Positions 17,313 to 26,860 of a stretch of 64,000 nucleotides of DNA are shown piece after piece. This DNA comes from Tous-C4FEB sp044356555 (GTDB taxonomy: Bacteria; Verrucomicrobiota; Verrucomicrobiia; Opitutales; Opitutaceae), in contig JBIKWB010000002.1 of NCBI GenBank assembly GCA_044356555.1, positions 186,001 to 250,000 of the forward strand. Direction: 5' to 3'. Under the pieces are notes generated by a model. The model was given only the letters and a program-made list of their open reading frames with translations. It was not told the DNA's origin and searched no databases. Every line of letters begins with the position of its first letter. Positions within the stretch are counted from its first letter, which is position 1. A program made the translations under genes and the position numbers.

Positions 17313-17467
17313 TTTTAGGCGACAGCGTAACGAATTAAGGAAGTAGTGAATCCCCTCGGAAACCGCTTGCCTCTGTCTAGAGCGGGATTGGACTCTGGTC
17401 CGCGTGGGCAATCGCCTTCGCACTACCAAGATCACCCTCGCGGGTTAATCGCCCGCTTTTCGACACC

Positions 17468-19393
17468 ATGGACGACAACGCTCCCCAAGAGAAATCCCCG
17501 CCCGCAGACTTGAATAAAATCGATCTGAGCCAATTGAGCGGCTTCAGCTTCGGCACCTCGTGGGTGCAGGATAAATCGACCCCAAATGAGCGGCGTAGCC
17601 GCGAGGGTGGCGACGACCGGCCGAGGCGTGAGGCCGGCGGTGCACCGGATCGGCGCGACCGTCGTGGGTTTAGCCGGCCGGCCGGTGGTCCGGGACCAGG
17701 CGGGCCAGCAGGCCCAAGCGGCGGCGGCGCACCAGAACGTCGGGAGTTTTCCGGCGAACGTCCCTCGTTTCCCCGTGAAGGCGGCGGCGGCGAGTTTCGC
17801 GGGGCTCCGCGGCGTGATTTTCAAGGCGGCCAAGGTGGCGGAGGCGGAGATCGGGGCGAGCGTTTCGGCGGGCGTGGCCAACCGGTTGATCGCGGCCCCT
17901 ACGACAGCCCCTGGTTCTCCGCGACGTTTTATCCGGAGGACACAAGCTTCAGCACGTTGGTGCAGACCATTCGCAAGTCATGCCGGACGATCGAACTTTT
18001 TGAAGTTGCGCGCACGGTGGTGGCGAAGGTGGACCGGTTTGTCGTGGTGCTCGTGCGCAGGCCAAACGGCGAGAGCGGCGCACCTGATTCTTCGGGGCGT
18101 TCGGCTCCGGCAGGCTTTTATGTGTCGGTGCCGGATGGGCTGCCGTTCGAGACCGAAGAGGCGGCTTTGAACCATGTGCTGACGAAGCATCTCGGCCTGT
18201 TTTTCGACAGCGCTGAAGTCACCATTGATCCGCCCAAGGGTAATTTCCAGGTCGTCAACCGCTGCGGTGTGACGGGCGAGCTGATCGGGCCGCCCAACTT
18301 CCATCGCTACAATCAACTCGTGCAGCAGCATTACGCGGCGCGGGTGGACCGGATGCCGTTTGAGGCATTCAAGTCGCGGATCGAGAGTGTGCGTGAACCG
18401 GAAGCGATTCAGGCGTGGCTCGACAAGATGAAGAAGACCACCCGCTACACTTGGAAGACGGCGGTCGCGGCGGCGGCTGCTCCGGCGGCTACTGAGTCCG
18501 CTGAGTCGGCGCCAGCCACTGAGGGTGCGGCCCCGGCAGATACGGCGGTTCCCGCTTCGGCAGACACTCCGGTTGAAACGGCTCCGGTCGTGGCGTTCGA
18601 TTCTTTCGACGAGGCGAAGGCTCACTTGTTGGCGACGGCAAAGGACAAAGTCATTCGCCCGGTCGAGCAGGCGCGTCTGCATGGCAAGAACCTCGAGTTG
18701 CTGCCACCGGGCGAAATCCGGGCGGCGATCGAAGGAGCGCTCGAGCGTCAACGCCGCTTCCCCCTTGATACGGCGAATGCGTTGCGCGGCCGGCTACGGC
18801 GCGAGCATTTGACGATTTTCAAGAAAGGCTCGAAGGGCGTGAGCTACGTGTGCGCGGTGAAGCGGAAATTCCGGGTACCCGGCCAAGTGTTCTCGGACAG
18901 CATCGGTGCGCTGATTTCGTTCATCGAAATGCACCCGATGGTAAAGGTGAGCGAGCTCGGGAAGAAATTCCTCAACGTCCAAGCCCCCCCGTCGCCCGTC
19001 GAGGGACAGCCCGCGGTCGAGCACGTGCTGACTCCCGAACAACGCGAGAAGCTTTCGAAGATGCAGAGCGATCTGCCATGGCTCGTGCGCGAAGGCTACG
19101 TCACGGAGTTTATCGACGGGGCGCTCTACGCGCCGCTGGCGATGGCCGAGTCGAAAAAACGCGAGGTTGAAGCCTCCGAGCATGATCCCGAAAACTTTCC
19201 GGATGCTCCCGCGCCGGCGGCGCGCGAAGCGGCCAAAGCGGCCGTTGCGCCGGTTCCGACTGCGGTTTCGGTGCCGGAAGCCACAGTGATCGAACCGACC
19301 CCGGTGCCGGCCGAAGTCGCGCCGACGGCTGAAGCGTCGCCCGCGGTTGAGGAGACTCCGAAGTCCGAGCCGCCGTCGGCTCCCGCGGTCTGA
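17468..19393 (+). CDS. Large RG/G-rich protein of unknown function, RNA-binding-like
   Basis: The 641-residue protein has three parts. Residues about 1-160 are disordered and rich in Arg, Gly, Pro and Asp (RRDRRGFSRPAGG, RRDFQGGQGGGGGDRGERFG). Two conserved-looking regions follow: about 160-330, starting PYDSPWFSATFYPEDTSFST and including a VAKVDRFVVVLVRRP strand, and 380-580, including LHGKNLELLPPGEIRAAIEG and KFRVPGQVFSDSIGALISF. These are separated by an Ala/Pro linker and followed by an Ala/Pro/Glu-rich tail. RG-rich low-complexity regions typically bind RNA or drive condensates, which is inference here. No enzyme motif or signal peptide was seen. It lies 155 bases after tRNA-Leu and appears monocistronic. 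Confidence 0.75.
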   Translation: MDDNAPQEKSPPADLNKIDLSQLSGFSFGTSWVQDKSTPNERRSREGGDDRPRREAGGAPDRRDRRGFSRPAGGPGPGGPAGPSGGGAPERREFSGERPSFPREGGGGEFRGAPRRDFQGGQGGGGGDRGERFGGRGQPVDRGPYDSPWFSATFYPEDTSFSTLVQTIRKSCRTIELFEVARTVVAKVDRFVVVLVRRPNGESGAPDSSGRSAPAGFYVSVPDGLPFETEEAALNHVLTKHLGLFFDSAEVTIDPPKGNFQVVNRCGVTGELIGPPNFHRYNQLVQQHYAARVDRMPFEAFKSRIESVREPEAIQAWLDKMKKTTRYTWKTAVAAAAAPAATESAESAPATEGAAPADTAVPASADTPVETAPVVAFDSFDEAKAHLLATAKDKVIRPVEQARLHGKNLELLPPGEIRAAIEGALERQRRFPLDTANALRGRLRREHLTIFKKGSKGVSYVCAVKRKFRVPGQVFSDSIGALISFIEMHPMVKVSELGKKFLNVQAPPSPVEGQPAVEHVLTPEQREKLSKMQSDLPWLVREGYVTEFIDGALYAPLAMAESKKREVEASEHDPENFPDAPAPAAREAAKAAVAPVPTAVSVPEATVIEPTPVPAEVAPTAEASPAVEETPKSEPPSAPAV

Positions 19394-19732
19394 TTGAGGT
19401 GAGCGGCAGCACGGAGTGTTCCCGGGCTGCCGCGGGACCGGTTCGCGCGGCAGTAGGCGCTACCTGGATGAACGCAGTCCGATCCCAGCGGCGATGGGTG
19501 TGGGTGGCGTGAGTTGAGTTGCAACGGGCGTGAAGCTCACGGCTGCGCTGGCGTCGAACATCGCTCACTGGTCAACCGTGTTTGGCGGAAGCGTGTCGTC
19601 GTCGGCGATTCTGGCGGCGTAGACCTGCCTGCAGGTTGCGCTGCGCTGATCGGGCGGATATGGCGACATGGCTCGGGATCCAGCGCAACATCTTCGACTA
19701 CCTTGTCCGGGCCCGAAGTGCCGGCGCGCTGA
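19394..19732. other. Intergenic stretch, no supported gene
   Basis: This 339-base gap separates the stops of two convergent genes. Short frames on both strands lack plausible starts or recognisable products. I see no hairpin with a T run and no tRNA. Confidence 0.5.
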
Positions 19733-20167
19733 TCAGCGGAGGCAAATCGTGTGGCGCTCGCCGGACGTAATGCCCAGGTCGAGGTGTAGCGTGTCGAAGG
19801 GTAGCCAGTCGGCGATTTTCTCCGGCCACTCGACGGCGAGGCACCACGGCGGATTGAGAAAATCCTCGATGAGGAGCGACTCGATCTGCGCGGCGGTTTC
19901 GAGGCGGTAAGCGTCGAGGTGGACCAGCGTGCGACCGGAGCCGCGATGCACGTTATAGAGGTTAAACGTGGGGCTCGTGACGGGCGCGGTCAGGCCAAGT
20001 CCGCGGGCGAGACCTTGCACGAAGGTGGTCTTGCCGACGCCGAGGTCACCGTGCAGCGCCAGAGTGCAGGTTGCGGGCAGAGCGGCGGCAAACTCCGCGG
20101 CGAGGGTTTGCGACTCCTCGGCGGATGTCGTCGTGGCGCCGGCGCGGAGTTTATCGAAGATGTTCAT
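19733..20167 (-). CDS. tsaE: tRNA threonylcarbamoyladenosine synthesis ATPase TsaE
   Basis: A 144-residue P-loop protein with Walker A GDLGVGKTTFVQGLARGLG, the family segment VTSPTFNLYNVH, the HLDAYRL motif, and the CLAVEWPEKI strand, all hallmarks of TsaE. It cycles the TsaB-TsaD complex during t6A37 tRNA modification. It overlaps the end of thiL by 17 bases, indicating translational coupling. The sequence is complete. Confidence 0.95.
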   Translation of the reverse strand: MNIFDKLRAGATTTSAEESQTLAAEFAAALPATCTLALHGDLGVGKTTFVQGLARGLGLTAPVTSPTFNLYNVHRGSGRTLVHLDAYRLETAAQIESLLIEDFLNPPWCLAVEWPEKIADWLPFDTLHLDLGITSGERHTICLR

Positions 20168-21080
20168 AACCGGAAAAATCTTCGAGGCGAACGGCGGAGG
20201 GGGAAAGCGCGTTTGACCGGGCGAAGTGGCCGATATTCGTCAGGCGCGTGCGGGGAAAGCGGCGGTGCCACGCGCGGGCAAAGGCGACGGCATCGGTGTG
20301 AGCCGCGAGAGCGAAGACGAGTTCGTAGTCTTCGCCGTCGGTAAGCGCGGCGCGGAGGTCGGCCCCGCGGCGGAGCGGCAACGCGTCGGGTTCAAGGGCG
20401 GGCTTCCCGCGGGGCGGGGTGAGGGCGCCGAGGTCTTTGGCCAATCCGTCGCTGATGTCCATCATGGCGCGGACTTCGGGGCGGCCGGCGAGCCACGCGC
20501 CCTCGGCCAGACGCGGGTGAAACGCGAAGTGATGGCCCGAGGCGAGGCTGCGGCCGAGGACGCCGGTCACATAAATCGAGTCGCCGATGCGGGCGCCCGT
20601 GCGGGTAACGACCCGGGGGCCGGTCGCGGCGCCGAGAAGAGTGAGACTGGCCGCAAGGACACCGTCGGCTTGGGCGATGTCGCCGCCAACGATGGGGACG
20701 CGGTAGCGGCGGGCGCAGGCGGCGAGTCCGCGGTAGAATTGCTCGAGCCAAGCGAGGGAGGTCTGCGGGTCCAACGTGAGCGCGAGGACGGCGGCCGAGG
20801 GACAGCCGCCCATGGCAGCGAGGTCGCTGAGGTTGCGTTTGAGCAGCTTTGCTCCGACGGCCCGGGGCGGGACTGCGGCATCGAAGTGGCGGCCAAAGAT
20901 GACGGGGTCGACGGTGATGAGCTGCGGGCCGCGCGCGGCGGGCAGAACGGCGCAATCGTCGCCGATCCCGAACGGAGCGCGGGGCGACGCCGCCCCGAGC
21001 CAGCGGCGAATCGCCGTGATCAGTCTTGCTTCGCCGAAGGCGGTGACGGAGTCGGCGGATTTTTTGGCGAAGGGATGCAC
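20151..21080 (-). CDS. thiL: Thiamine-monophosphate kinase
   Basis: A 309-residue member of the PurM/AIR-synthase-like family. The N-terminal FGIGDDCAVL metal/ATP segment, KRNLSDLAAMGGCP, VGGDIAQADG, and the MDISDGLAKDLG motif are diagnostic of ThiL. It phosphorylates thiamine monophosphate to the diphosphate cofactor. It lies between a CPBP-family protease gene and tsaE on the same strand, with close spacing suggesting one transcript. Confidence 0.94.
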   Translation of the reverse strand: MHPFAKKSADSVTAFGEARLITAIRRWLGAASPRAPFGIGDDCAVLPAARGPQLITVDPVIFGRHFDAAVPPRAVGAKLLKRNLSDLAAMGGCPSAAVLALTLDPQTSLAWLEQFYRGLAACARRYRVPIVGGDIAQADGVLAASLTLLGAATGPRVVTRTGARIGDSIYVTGVLGRSLASGHHFAFHPRLAEGAWLAGRPEVRAMMDISDGLAKDLGALTPPRGKPALEPDALPLRRGADLRAALTDGEDYELVFALAAHTDAVAFARAWHRRFPRTRLTNIGHFARSNALSPSAVRLEDFSGYEHLR

Positions 21081-21105
21081 GGCCGAAAGAGGCGTGGCGG
21101 CGCGC

Positions 21106-21921
21106 TCAGGTAGTGACGCCGCAGAGGATGAGCACGATGGTGTTTAGGTTGAACAGGCCGTGGGCGATGATCGTGGTGCCGATGCGTCCGGTGCGCTCGT
21201 AGGCGAGGGAGAAGATGATCCCGAGCGCGACCAGCGGGGCAAAGCTGGCGAGATTGGCGTGGAGCGCGCCGAAGAGCACGCCGGGCAAGAGCAGCGCAAT
21301 CCAACGCGGCGCGCGGGTGCGGGCGTAGCGAAAGATACCCCAGCGGAAGAGCAGTTCCTCGGTGATCGGTGCGATCACGGCGGCCAGCACGATCATGAAG
21401 GCGAGCAGTGCGGGGGATTTTGCGTTGGCGAAAAGGTCGATCAGATCCTGCTTTTCGGCCTCGATTCCGAAGAGCTGTAACGCCCCTTGCCACACGAGGC
21501 TCACCACGGTGAGCACAGGCAGCGCGATCAGAAATGTGGCGAGGCCGCTGAGCGCCGGGTGCAGCGTGACCAAGGGCGGTGCGGCGGCGATGCGGCGGCG
21601 AAGAATGAGCCGGAAAAAGGCGATGCCGGTGAGCATCCCGAGTTGGAATGCGCCGCCGGCAAAGATGAGGCGCTCGGTCTGATCGAGGTTGGCCGACTTG
21701 AGCAGCTGACCGGCACCGAGCTGGAACAACACTCCGCCCATCACGACGCACCAAAGAAAGAGCAGGAAATCGCTGACGGAGATTTCCCATGCGACCAAGC
21801 GGGGTGCAGCATTCTCGGCCCTGGCGGAGGGACTGAGCACAAGGCGCCAGAGGAGCCAGACGCCGCTCAGGATGAGGGCGAGCTCGATCCCTACGGCAAT
21901 TTGGGCGGAGAGTTCGGACAT
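21106..21921 (-). CDS. CPBP-family intramembrane metalloprotease (CAAX protease-like)
   Basis: The 271-residue protein has about seven hydrophobic segments. It carries the Abi/CPBP motifs EELLFRWGIFR (residues about 188-198; EExxxR), FGALHANLASF (FxxxH), and a third conserved His region IGTTIIAHGLFNLNTI. These residues form the intramembrane glutamate/histidine active site. Bacterial members act in peptide maturation, bacteriocin immunity or protein processing; the substrate here is unknown. It is the promoter-proximal gene of the CPBP-thiL-tsaE group. Confidence 0.88.
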   Translation of the reverse strand: MSELSAQIAVGIELALILSGVWLLWRLVLSPSARAENAAPRLVAWEISVSDFLLFLWCVVMGGVLFQLGAGQLLKSANLDQTERLIFAGGAFQLGMLTGIAFFRLILRRRIAAAPPLVTLHPALSGLATFLIALPVLTVVSLVWQGALQLFGIEAEKQDLIDLFANAKSPALLAFMIVLAAVIAPITEELLFRWGIFRYARTRAPRWIALLLPGVLFGALHANLASFAPLVALGIIFSLAYERTGRIGTTIIAHGLFNLNTIVLILCGVTT

Positions 21922-22081
21922 ACGGGGACGAGTGCGGGGGAGTTTAGGCCGGCGCGCAAGCGCGTGGCCGGAGAGGCGGAAACGGGTGGGTAAAAGTGGG
22001 CGGTGCGCTGCAAATCGTGTTGGAACAACACGGTCCGCTTCGAGGGGCAGGACGCCCGGTCGACGCCGGAAGCGATTTGCC

Positions 22082-23371
22082 TCAGCGGATTTTACCGTGA
22101 TTGAAGATGATCTCGCCGGCGAAGACGGTGGTCTTTACGCGCCCGGTGAGCGTGGTCCCGTGCCAAGGAGAGTTGCTGGATTTGCTGAAGCCGGCTTTGG
22201 CGTCGTAGGTCCAATCTTCATCGGGATTGAAGAGACAGAGATCGGCTTCGGCGCCGGCGGCGAGCGTGCCGGAGGGCAGGCCAAGCAACGCGGCGGGGCG
22301 GCGGGTGAGCAGGTCGACGACAAACGGGAGTTTGAATTTCTCTTGGCGCACCAAAATGCCAAGGGTGACCGGAAGTGCGGTCTCGAGGCCGAGGATGCCG
22401 TTGGGTGCGAAATCGAATTCTTTGTCCTTCTCGTAGTCGGTGTGCGGAGCGTGATCGGTGGCGACGATGTCGATGGTGCCATCGCGCAGGCCGGCGATGA
22501 TGGCGCGACGGTCCTCCTCGGTGCGCAAGGGCGGGTTCATCTTGAAATGGGTGTCGTAGGTCGCGAGGGATTCGTCGGTGAGGGCGATGTGGTGGGGCGT
22601 GGCCTCGGCGGTGATTTTCACTCCGCGGGCTTTGGCGCGGCGGATGATGTCGACCGAGTGGCGCGAGGAAATGTGCTGGAGGTGGATGTGCGCGCCGGTG
22701 TGCTCGGAGAGGATGGCGTTGCGGGCGACGATGAGATCTTCGGCGGCGTTGGGCCAACCGCGGAGGCCGAGCCGGGTGGACATGACGCCTTCATTCATCA
22801 CGGCGCCAACCGTCATGGAGTGGTCTTGGCAGTGGTCCATGATCGGCAGGTCGAACATCTTCGCGTATTCGCAGGCGCGGCGCATGAGTTCGTTGGATTG
22901 GACGCAGTCGCCGTCATCGGTGATGGCGACGACGCCGGCGCGTTTCAGCGAGCCGATGGGCGCCAAGGCGTCGCCTTTCATGCCAACGGTGATACAGCCG
23001 GTGGGGAGGACCCGGATGACCGCGTCGCGGCGCACGGCGTCGTTGATGAATTGGATGGTGCCGGCGTTGTCCGCGACCGGCGAAGTGTTGGGCATGCACA
23101 CGACGGTGGTGAAACCGCCGGCAGCAGCGGCGCGGGAGCCGGTGGCGATGGTTTCTTTGTGGGTCTGGCCGGGCTCGCGGAAGTGGACGTGGACATCGAC
23201 GAGGCCCGGGCAGGCGACGAGGCCGGTCGCATCGATTTTTTTGGCGCGCTTCTTTTCGGCGGCGTTGAGAGAGTCGACGAAGAGGCCGTCGCGGATAAAG
23301 ACGTCGCCGACCGCATCGCGTTTGGCGGCGGGGTCGATGACGCGGGCGTTTTGGATGTGAAGGGAAGGCAT
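22082..23371 (-). CDS. pyrC: Dihydroorotase
   Basis: A 429-residue class I (PyrC-type, long form) dihydroorotase. The N-terminal metal motif is VDVHVHFREPGQTHKE (HxH plus the substrate Arg). Downstream elements are GGFTTVVCMPNTSPV, the EDLIVARNAILSEHTGAHIHLQHIS histidine strand, and the ATDHAPHT aspartate/histidine motif. It cyclises carbamoyl-aspartate to dihydroorotate. It is the third gene of pyrR-pyrB-pyrC, 101 bases after pyrB. Confidence 0.95.
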   Translation of the reverse strand: MPSLHIQNARVIDPAAKRDAVGDVFIRDGLFVDSLNAAEKKRAKKIDATGLVACPGLVDVHVHFREPGQTHKETIATGSRAAAAGGFTTVVCMPNTSPVADNAGTIQFINDAVRRDAVIRVLPTGCITVGMKGDALAPIGSLKRAGVVAITDDGDCVQSNELMRRACEYAKMFDLPIMDHCQDHSMTVGAVMNEGVMSTRLGLRGWPNAAEDLIVARNAILSEHTGAHIHLQHISSRHSVDIIRRAKARGVKITAEATPHHIALTDESLATYDTHFKMNPPLRTEEDRRAIIAGLRDGTIDIVATDHAPHTDYEKDKEFDFAPNGILGLETALPVTLGILVRQEKFKLPFVVDLLTRRPAALLGLPSGTLAAGAEADLCLFNPDEDWTYDAKAGFSKSSNSPWHGTTLTGRVKTTVFAGEIIFNHGKIR

Positions 23372-23472
23372 CGCTGGGAGATCGTTTTCTTAATCTTTCG
23401 CGCTCCTCGTTCTCCGGTTATCGGGCCGAGGCCTGACGAAAGAGAAAGCGTAAGAGGAAAGAGAAGGAGGGT

Positions 23473-24417
23473 TCAGTTCGTCGGCATGACCGATTCTGGT
23501 TGGCCGCCGGCGCAGAGGAAAAGGACGGCCATGCGGACGGCGATGCCGTTGGTCACTTGTTCGAGGATGACGCTGCGGGGGCCGTCTGCCAGTTCGCTGT
23601 CGATTTCGACTCCGCGATTGATGGGTCCGGGGTGCATGATGATCGCCTTCGGGTTGAGCCAGCTCGCGCGGGTTTTATTGAGTCCGAACATGCTCGTGTA
23701 TTCGCCGAGTGAGGGGAAATGGCCGCTCGACTGACGCTCGTGCTGGATGCGGAGGAGCATAACAACTTCGGCATCCGCGAGGGCGCTGCGGAGGTCGTGA
23801 GACACCTTGACGCCGAGATCGGTAAACCAATGGGGCACGAGCGTCGACGGGCCGACGAGGGTGACGGCGGCGCCGAGTTTGGTGAGGGCGTGGATGTTGG
23901 AGCGGGCGACGCGGCTGAACAGAATATCGCCGAGGATGACAACTTTTCGGCCTTTCAGCGTGCCGAGGTGCTCGAGCATCGTGAAGGTATCGAGGAGCCC
24001 TTGGGTGGGATGCTCGTGGGCGCCGTCGCCGGCGTTGATGACGGGGATGTCGAGGAACTTGGAGAGGTAGAGCGGCGAGCCGGCGGCGGCGTGCCGGAGG
24101 ATAATCATATCGGCGCCGAGGGCGCGGATGTTTTCCGCCGTGTCGCGGAGGGTTTCGCCCTTGGTGGTGCTGGAGCTTGCGCCGTCGAGGGAGATGACAT
24201 CGGCGCTAAGGCGCTTGGCAGCCATGTCGAAGGCCATGCGGGTACGCGTGCTCGGTTCGAGGAAGAGGTTGACGATGGTCTTGCCGCGCAGCGCGGGAAC
24301 TTTCTTCACGCTCCGGCCGAGGATTTTTTTGAAGGCGGTGGCGGTGGCGTGGATCTGATCGATCTCGGCGCGGGAGAGTTCCTCGATCGTTAGAAGATGG
24401 CGGCTGGTCCAGGGCAT
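23473..24417 (-). CDS. pyrB: Aspartate carbamoyltransferase catalytic subunit
   Basis: With the start at 24417 (MPWTSRHLLTIEELSRAEID) the protein has 314 residues, the family length. The carbamoyl phosphate loop reads LEPSTRTRMAFDMAAKRL. The catalytic His lies in ILRHAAAGSP, and the second-substrate segments are HPTQGLLDTFT and MHPGPINRGVE. It condenses carbamoyl phosphate with aspartate in pyrimidine synthesis. No pyrI regulatory-chain gene is present nearby. The 28-base gap to pyrR contains a copy of the ATTTTCGATTT repeat. Confidence 0.95.
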   Translation of the reverse strand: MPWTSRHLLTIEELSRAEIDQIHATATAFKKILGRSVKKVPALRGKTIVNLFLEPSTRTRMAFDMAAKRLSADVISLDGASSSTTKGETLRDTAENIRALGADMIILRHAAAGSPLYLSKFLDIPVINAGDGAHEHPTQGLLDTFTMLEHLGTLKGRKVVILGDILFSRVARSNIHALTKLGAAVTLVGPSTLVPHWFTDLGVKVSHDLRSALADAEVVMLLRIQHERQSSGHFPSLGEYTSMFGLNKTRASWLNPKAIIMHPGPINRGVEIDSELADGPRSVILEQVTNGIAVRMAVLFLCAGGQPESVMPTN

Positions 24418-24445
24418 GATGGAATTTTCGATTTCGTAGCTTCGA

Positions 24446-24994
24446 TTATTTGGCGAGCGCGGGGCGGACGGTGATGCGGTCGCGGGCGGGGCTTTGGGCG
24501 TCGAGGGCGACGACAACTTTCTCGGCGGCGGTGGTGGTCAGGGTCAGCCCGATGTAATCGGCGGCTACGGGCATGAGGTGGTGGCCCCGGTCGACGAGGA
24601 CGGCGAGTTCGACTTTCGCCGGGCGGCCGTGGTCGAAGAGCTCGTCGAGGGCGGCCTTGACGGTGCGACCGGAGAAGAGGACGTCGTCGATGAGAATGAC
24701 GTTGGCGCCGTTGACGTCCGCGGGGAGGACGGTGGGCGTGAACTCTTTGGGGATGGGGTTGCGGCCGATGTCGTCGCGGTGGAACGAAATGTCGATGATG
24801 CCGGTGACCGGCTTGAGCTTGGGAGCGATGACGGAAAGGCGGGCGGCGAGGCGATGGGCGAGGAGAATGCCGCCGTTGGCGATACCGAGGAGAATCAGCC
24901 GAGAATCGGCGCGATGCCGGGCGGCGATGGACTCGGCGATTTGGTTGAGGGCGGCGTGAATGTTATCGGCGCCGATAGTTTTGGGCGTAGCCAC
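24446..24994 (-). CDS. pyrR: PyrR-type pyrimidine regulator / uracil phosphoribosyltransferase
   Basis: The 182-residue protein shows the type I phosphoribosyltransferase fold with the PRPP loop VILIDDVLFSGRTVKAAL. It also has PyrR-specific features: LLGIANGGILLAHRLAARL, a GIIDISFHRDD arginine-bearing segment, and VLVDRGHHLMPVAADYIG. PyrR proteins bind pyr mRNA leaders in many bacteria and also convert uracil to UMP. I saw no obvious anti-terminator hairpin upstream, so RNA-level control here is unproven. It is first in the pyrR-pyrB-pyrC operon. Confidence 0.92.
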   Translation of the reverse strand: MATPKTIGADNIHAALNQIAESIAARHRADSRLILLGIANGGILLAHRLAARLSVIAPKLKPVTGIIDISFHRDDIGRNPIPKEFTPTVLPADVNGANVILIDDVLFSGRTVKAALDELFDHGRPAKVELAVLVDRGHHLMPVAADYIGLTLTTTAAEKVVVALDAQSPARDRITVRPALAK

Positions 24995-25209
24995 GGGAAA
25001 GAGTGAGGCGGCGGTGAGAAAGCCGGTAAAGCAGGAAAGCAGCAGGACTCCTGGGGGCGCCGATTATGAGTGTTATCCCGCGAAACCCGCGAACGGCGCG
25101 AAACCCGGAGGATGCGGGGGACCGGGCGGGGGCGTAGCCTCGGGGCCTTGGCCGGCGAGAGAGAACAAAAGACATGCCGCCTTATTTGGCGTCAGGCACG
25201 TCCTTAAGA

Positions 25210-25925
25210 TCACACGACCCAGAGGAAGACGCAGGCGAGGTAGACGAAAGCCGAGAATCTGGCGACGGTTTGATCGTAGCGATTGGCGATATGGCGGCAG
25301 ATTTAAGTCGAGCGAAGGCATTTTCGACCAGGTGGCTGGGACGGTAAAACTGCCGGTTGTAAGCGGGCCGAAAGAGGCGGTTGCCGCGGTCGGAGATAGC
25401 CGGGCGGTGATCGGCGGCAACCAGACGTTTACGCCACCAGTCGGTATTGTCACCCCGCTCGCAGATCACCTCGGCGGAGCCGGCCGGGATCAAGGCCGGG
25501 GCTTGAGTGATGTCGTTGCCTTCGCAGCCGGTCACGACAAGGCGCACAGGAAACTCAAGGCGTCGGTGAGCAGAATCACATTACTGGTCAGCCCGCCGCT
25601 AAAGCGGCCGATGGCTTCGCGCAGATTGCCGCCCCGTTTGCGGGGGCCATGCGCATGCACCCTCACCTCGTTAGCGTCCGCCACGTAGCTCTCCGACTCG
25701 TGCTCGGCTCTCCCCAACACGAGAATCTTGCCCCACAGTTCCTTCCGCACCACCCCCGCCGCCATCGCATATGAACGCAGCGCCAGTTCGGATACCTCTC
25801 CGGCAGGCCCGGCCACGGACTGCCCGTGCGCGTGAACCACATCATCGCCTCCACGGAAATCAGTCCGCGTGCCTCGGTCGTCCCCGGCCGCTTCGCCTAC
25901 CGCTTTTTAGCCCCGCACGGTTAAC
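25210..25925 (-). pseudogene. Degenerate IS5-family (IS427/IS1193-like) transposase
   Basis: Minus-strand frames read successive pieces of an IS5-type DDE transposase. They are GSPWPGLPERYPNWRCVHMR (near 25820-25760), REAIGRFSGGLTSNVILLTD (near 25620-25570), NDITQAPALIPAGSAEVI (near 25515-25460), YRPSHLVENAFARLK (near 25345-25300), and finally IATRYDQT-type and VYLACVFLWVV-type residues to a TGA at 25210. At least three frame changes are needed. Some members use one programmed frameshift, but this many shifts indicates decay. The DDE residues fall in different frames, so no active enzyme is expected. I could not identify terminal inverted repeats. Confidence 0.7.
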
Positions 25926-26537
25926 TTTATCAGGGACGTCCAATGGGCACCGCCCAGTCTTCTTGAGATCATCCGCTCTTTTTCATTCAACCTCCGCTGT
26001 GCTCTTCAATTTTGAAGATATGTCCTAAAACGTGCAAAAAGGAAAACTGAGTTCCTCAATCGTTCGACGCCAGTTAGAGAAACGCTTCCAGTAAGCGTGG
26101 CCTTGCTAAGGTTGAATGCTCCGGTGCTAAAGAGTGGAGTACCGTAAAATTCAAATGACGATAAGATCGCGCTCAAAATCGCCGCAGTGATCGCCGCAGT
26201 GATTCGGGTATTGAGCGTCTAGATGTAGGTGCCGGCAAATCCGACATGGGCGAGAACAGGAAGGGTTGAGATGATTGAGTTGGCGGGGAGCAGCCCTGCG
26301 ATTAGCGGGCGGCGAAACAAGGCGCCCACGTGAGGTGCCAAAGCTATCATTGGCGTGGGACGCATGTCTGCTCTATCGCTCTGTAAAGAACGTAGAATAT
26401 ACCTAGGCGCGGAGGTCTTGCACACTAGACAGGTTTCGCCGCACGGCGTGGCGGGCCGCTAGAAACTCAGGGTTCGACAGAATCTCGACAGAATCTCGCG
26501 CGGCCTTGCGAGCTACGCGCTTGAGGGAAACGAACAC
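25926..26537. other. Intergenic region with a possible decayed minus-strand reading frame
   Basis: About 610 bases lie between the transposase relic and the tRNA-Asn terminator. A minus-strand frame from 26425 to 26006 is open except for one TAG at 26219-26221. It reads like a hydrophobic protein (LAPHVGALFRRPLIAGLLPA ... ITAAITAAILSAILSS), but I recognise no family. A 12-base unit TCGCCGCAGTGA is tandemly duplicated at 26179-26202. No supported gene. Confidence 0.3.
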
Positions 26538-26574
26538 AAAAAAGCTCCGAAAACTTCGGGGAAGTCTTCGGAGC
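26538..26574 (-). terminator. Terminator of the tRNA-Asn transcript
   Basis: GCTCCGAA ... ACTT and AAGT ... TTCGGAGC (26544-26574) form a long, slightly imperfect stem closing on CGGGG, followed on the minus strand by TTTTTT (26543-26538). Confidence 0.8.
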
Positions 26575-26579
26575 CAAAA

Positions 26580-26654
26580 TGGCTGCCCGGGTAGGGGTCG
26601 AACCTACGACCAAGTGATTAACAGTCACCTGCTCTGCCACTGAGCTACCAGGCA
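26580..26654 (-). tRNA. tRNA-Asn (anticodon GTT)
   Basis: Read on the minus strand, TGCCTGG pairs with CCGGGCA in the acceptor stem (one T-G pair) and CCA is encoded. The D arm TAGCTCAGTGGCAGAGC is canonical. The anticodon loop is CTGTTAA, giving GTT for Asn AAC/AAU, and the T arm is GTAGGTTCGACCCCTAC. It is followed by a rho-independent terminator. Confidence 0.96.
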
Positions 26655-26860
26655 TCGTAGTTTGGCTGACGTGATCAACCAAACGAGGGGGTGAAAAACA
26701 GAAGCGGGCGAAGGCTTGTCAACGCTCCATTTGCACCCGGCGAATAAAAAAAGCGGAGACCTCAAACTTTTGATTGCTTTCGATCGGGGCGTTTCTATCT
26801 CTTCAACCCTTTTCCATTACGCCTGCCCCCGATTCCCGGGGTCTCAGGGGGACCGAACTC

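Noticed and set aside
19514..19770. Short plus-strand frames between the RG-rich gene and tsaE
   Set aside because: No ribosome-binding site, no recognisable product, and partial overlap with tsaE on the other strand.
21872..23734. 620-codon plus-strand frame opposite pyrC
   Set aside because: Antisense shadow of a well-supported dihydroorotase.
24960..25688. 242-codon plus-strand frame over the IS5 relic
   Set aside because: Opposite to recognisable transposase segments and without family features.
26179..26202. Possible CRISPR or satellite from the 12-base duplication
   Set aside because: Only two adjacent copies without spacers; no CRISPR array was seen anywhere in the window.
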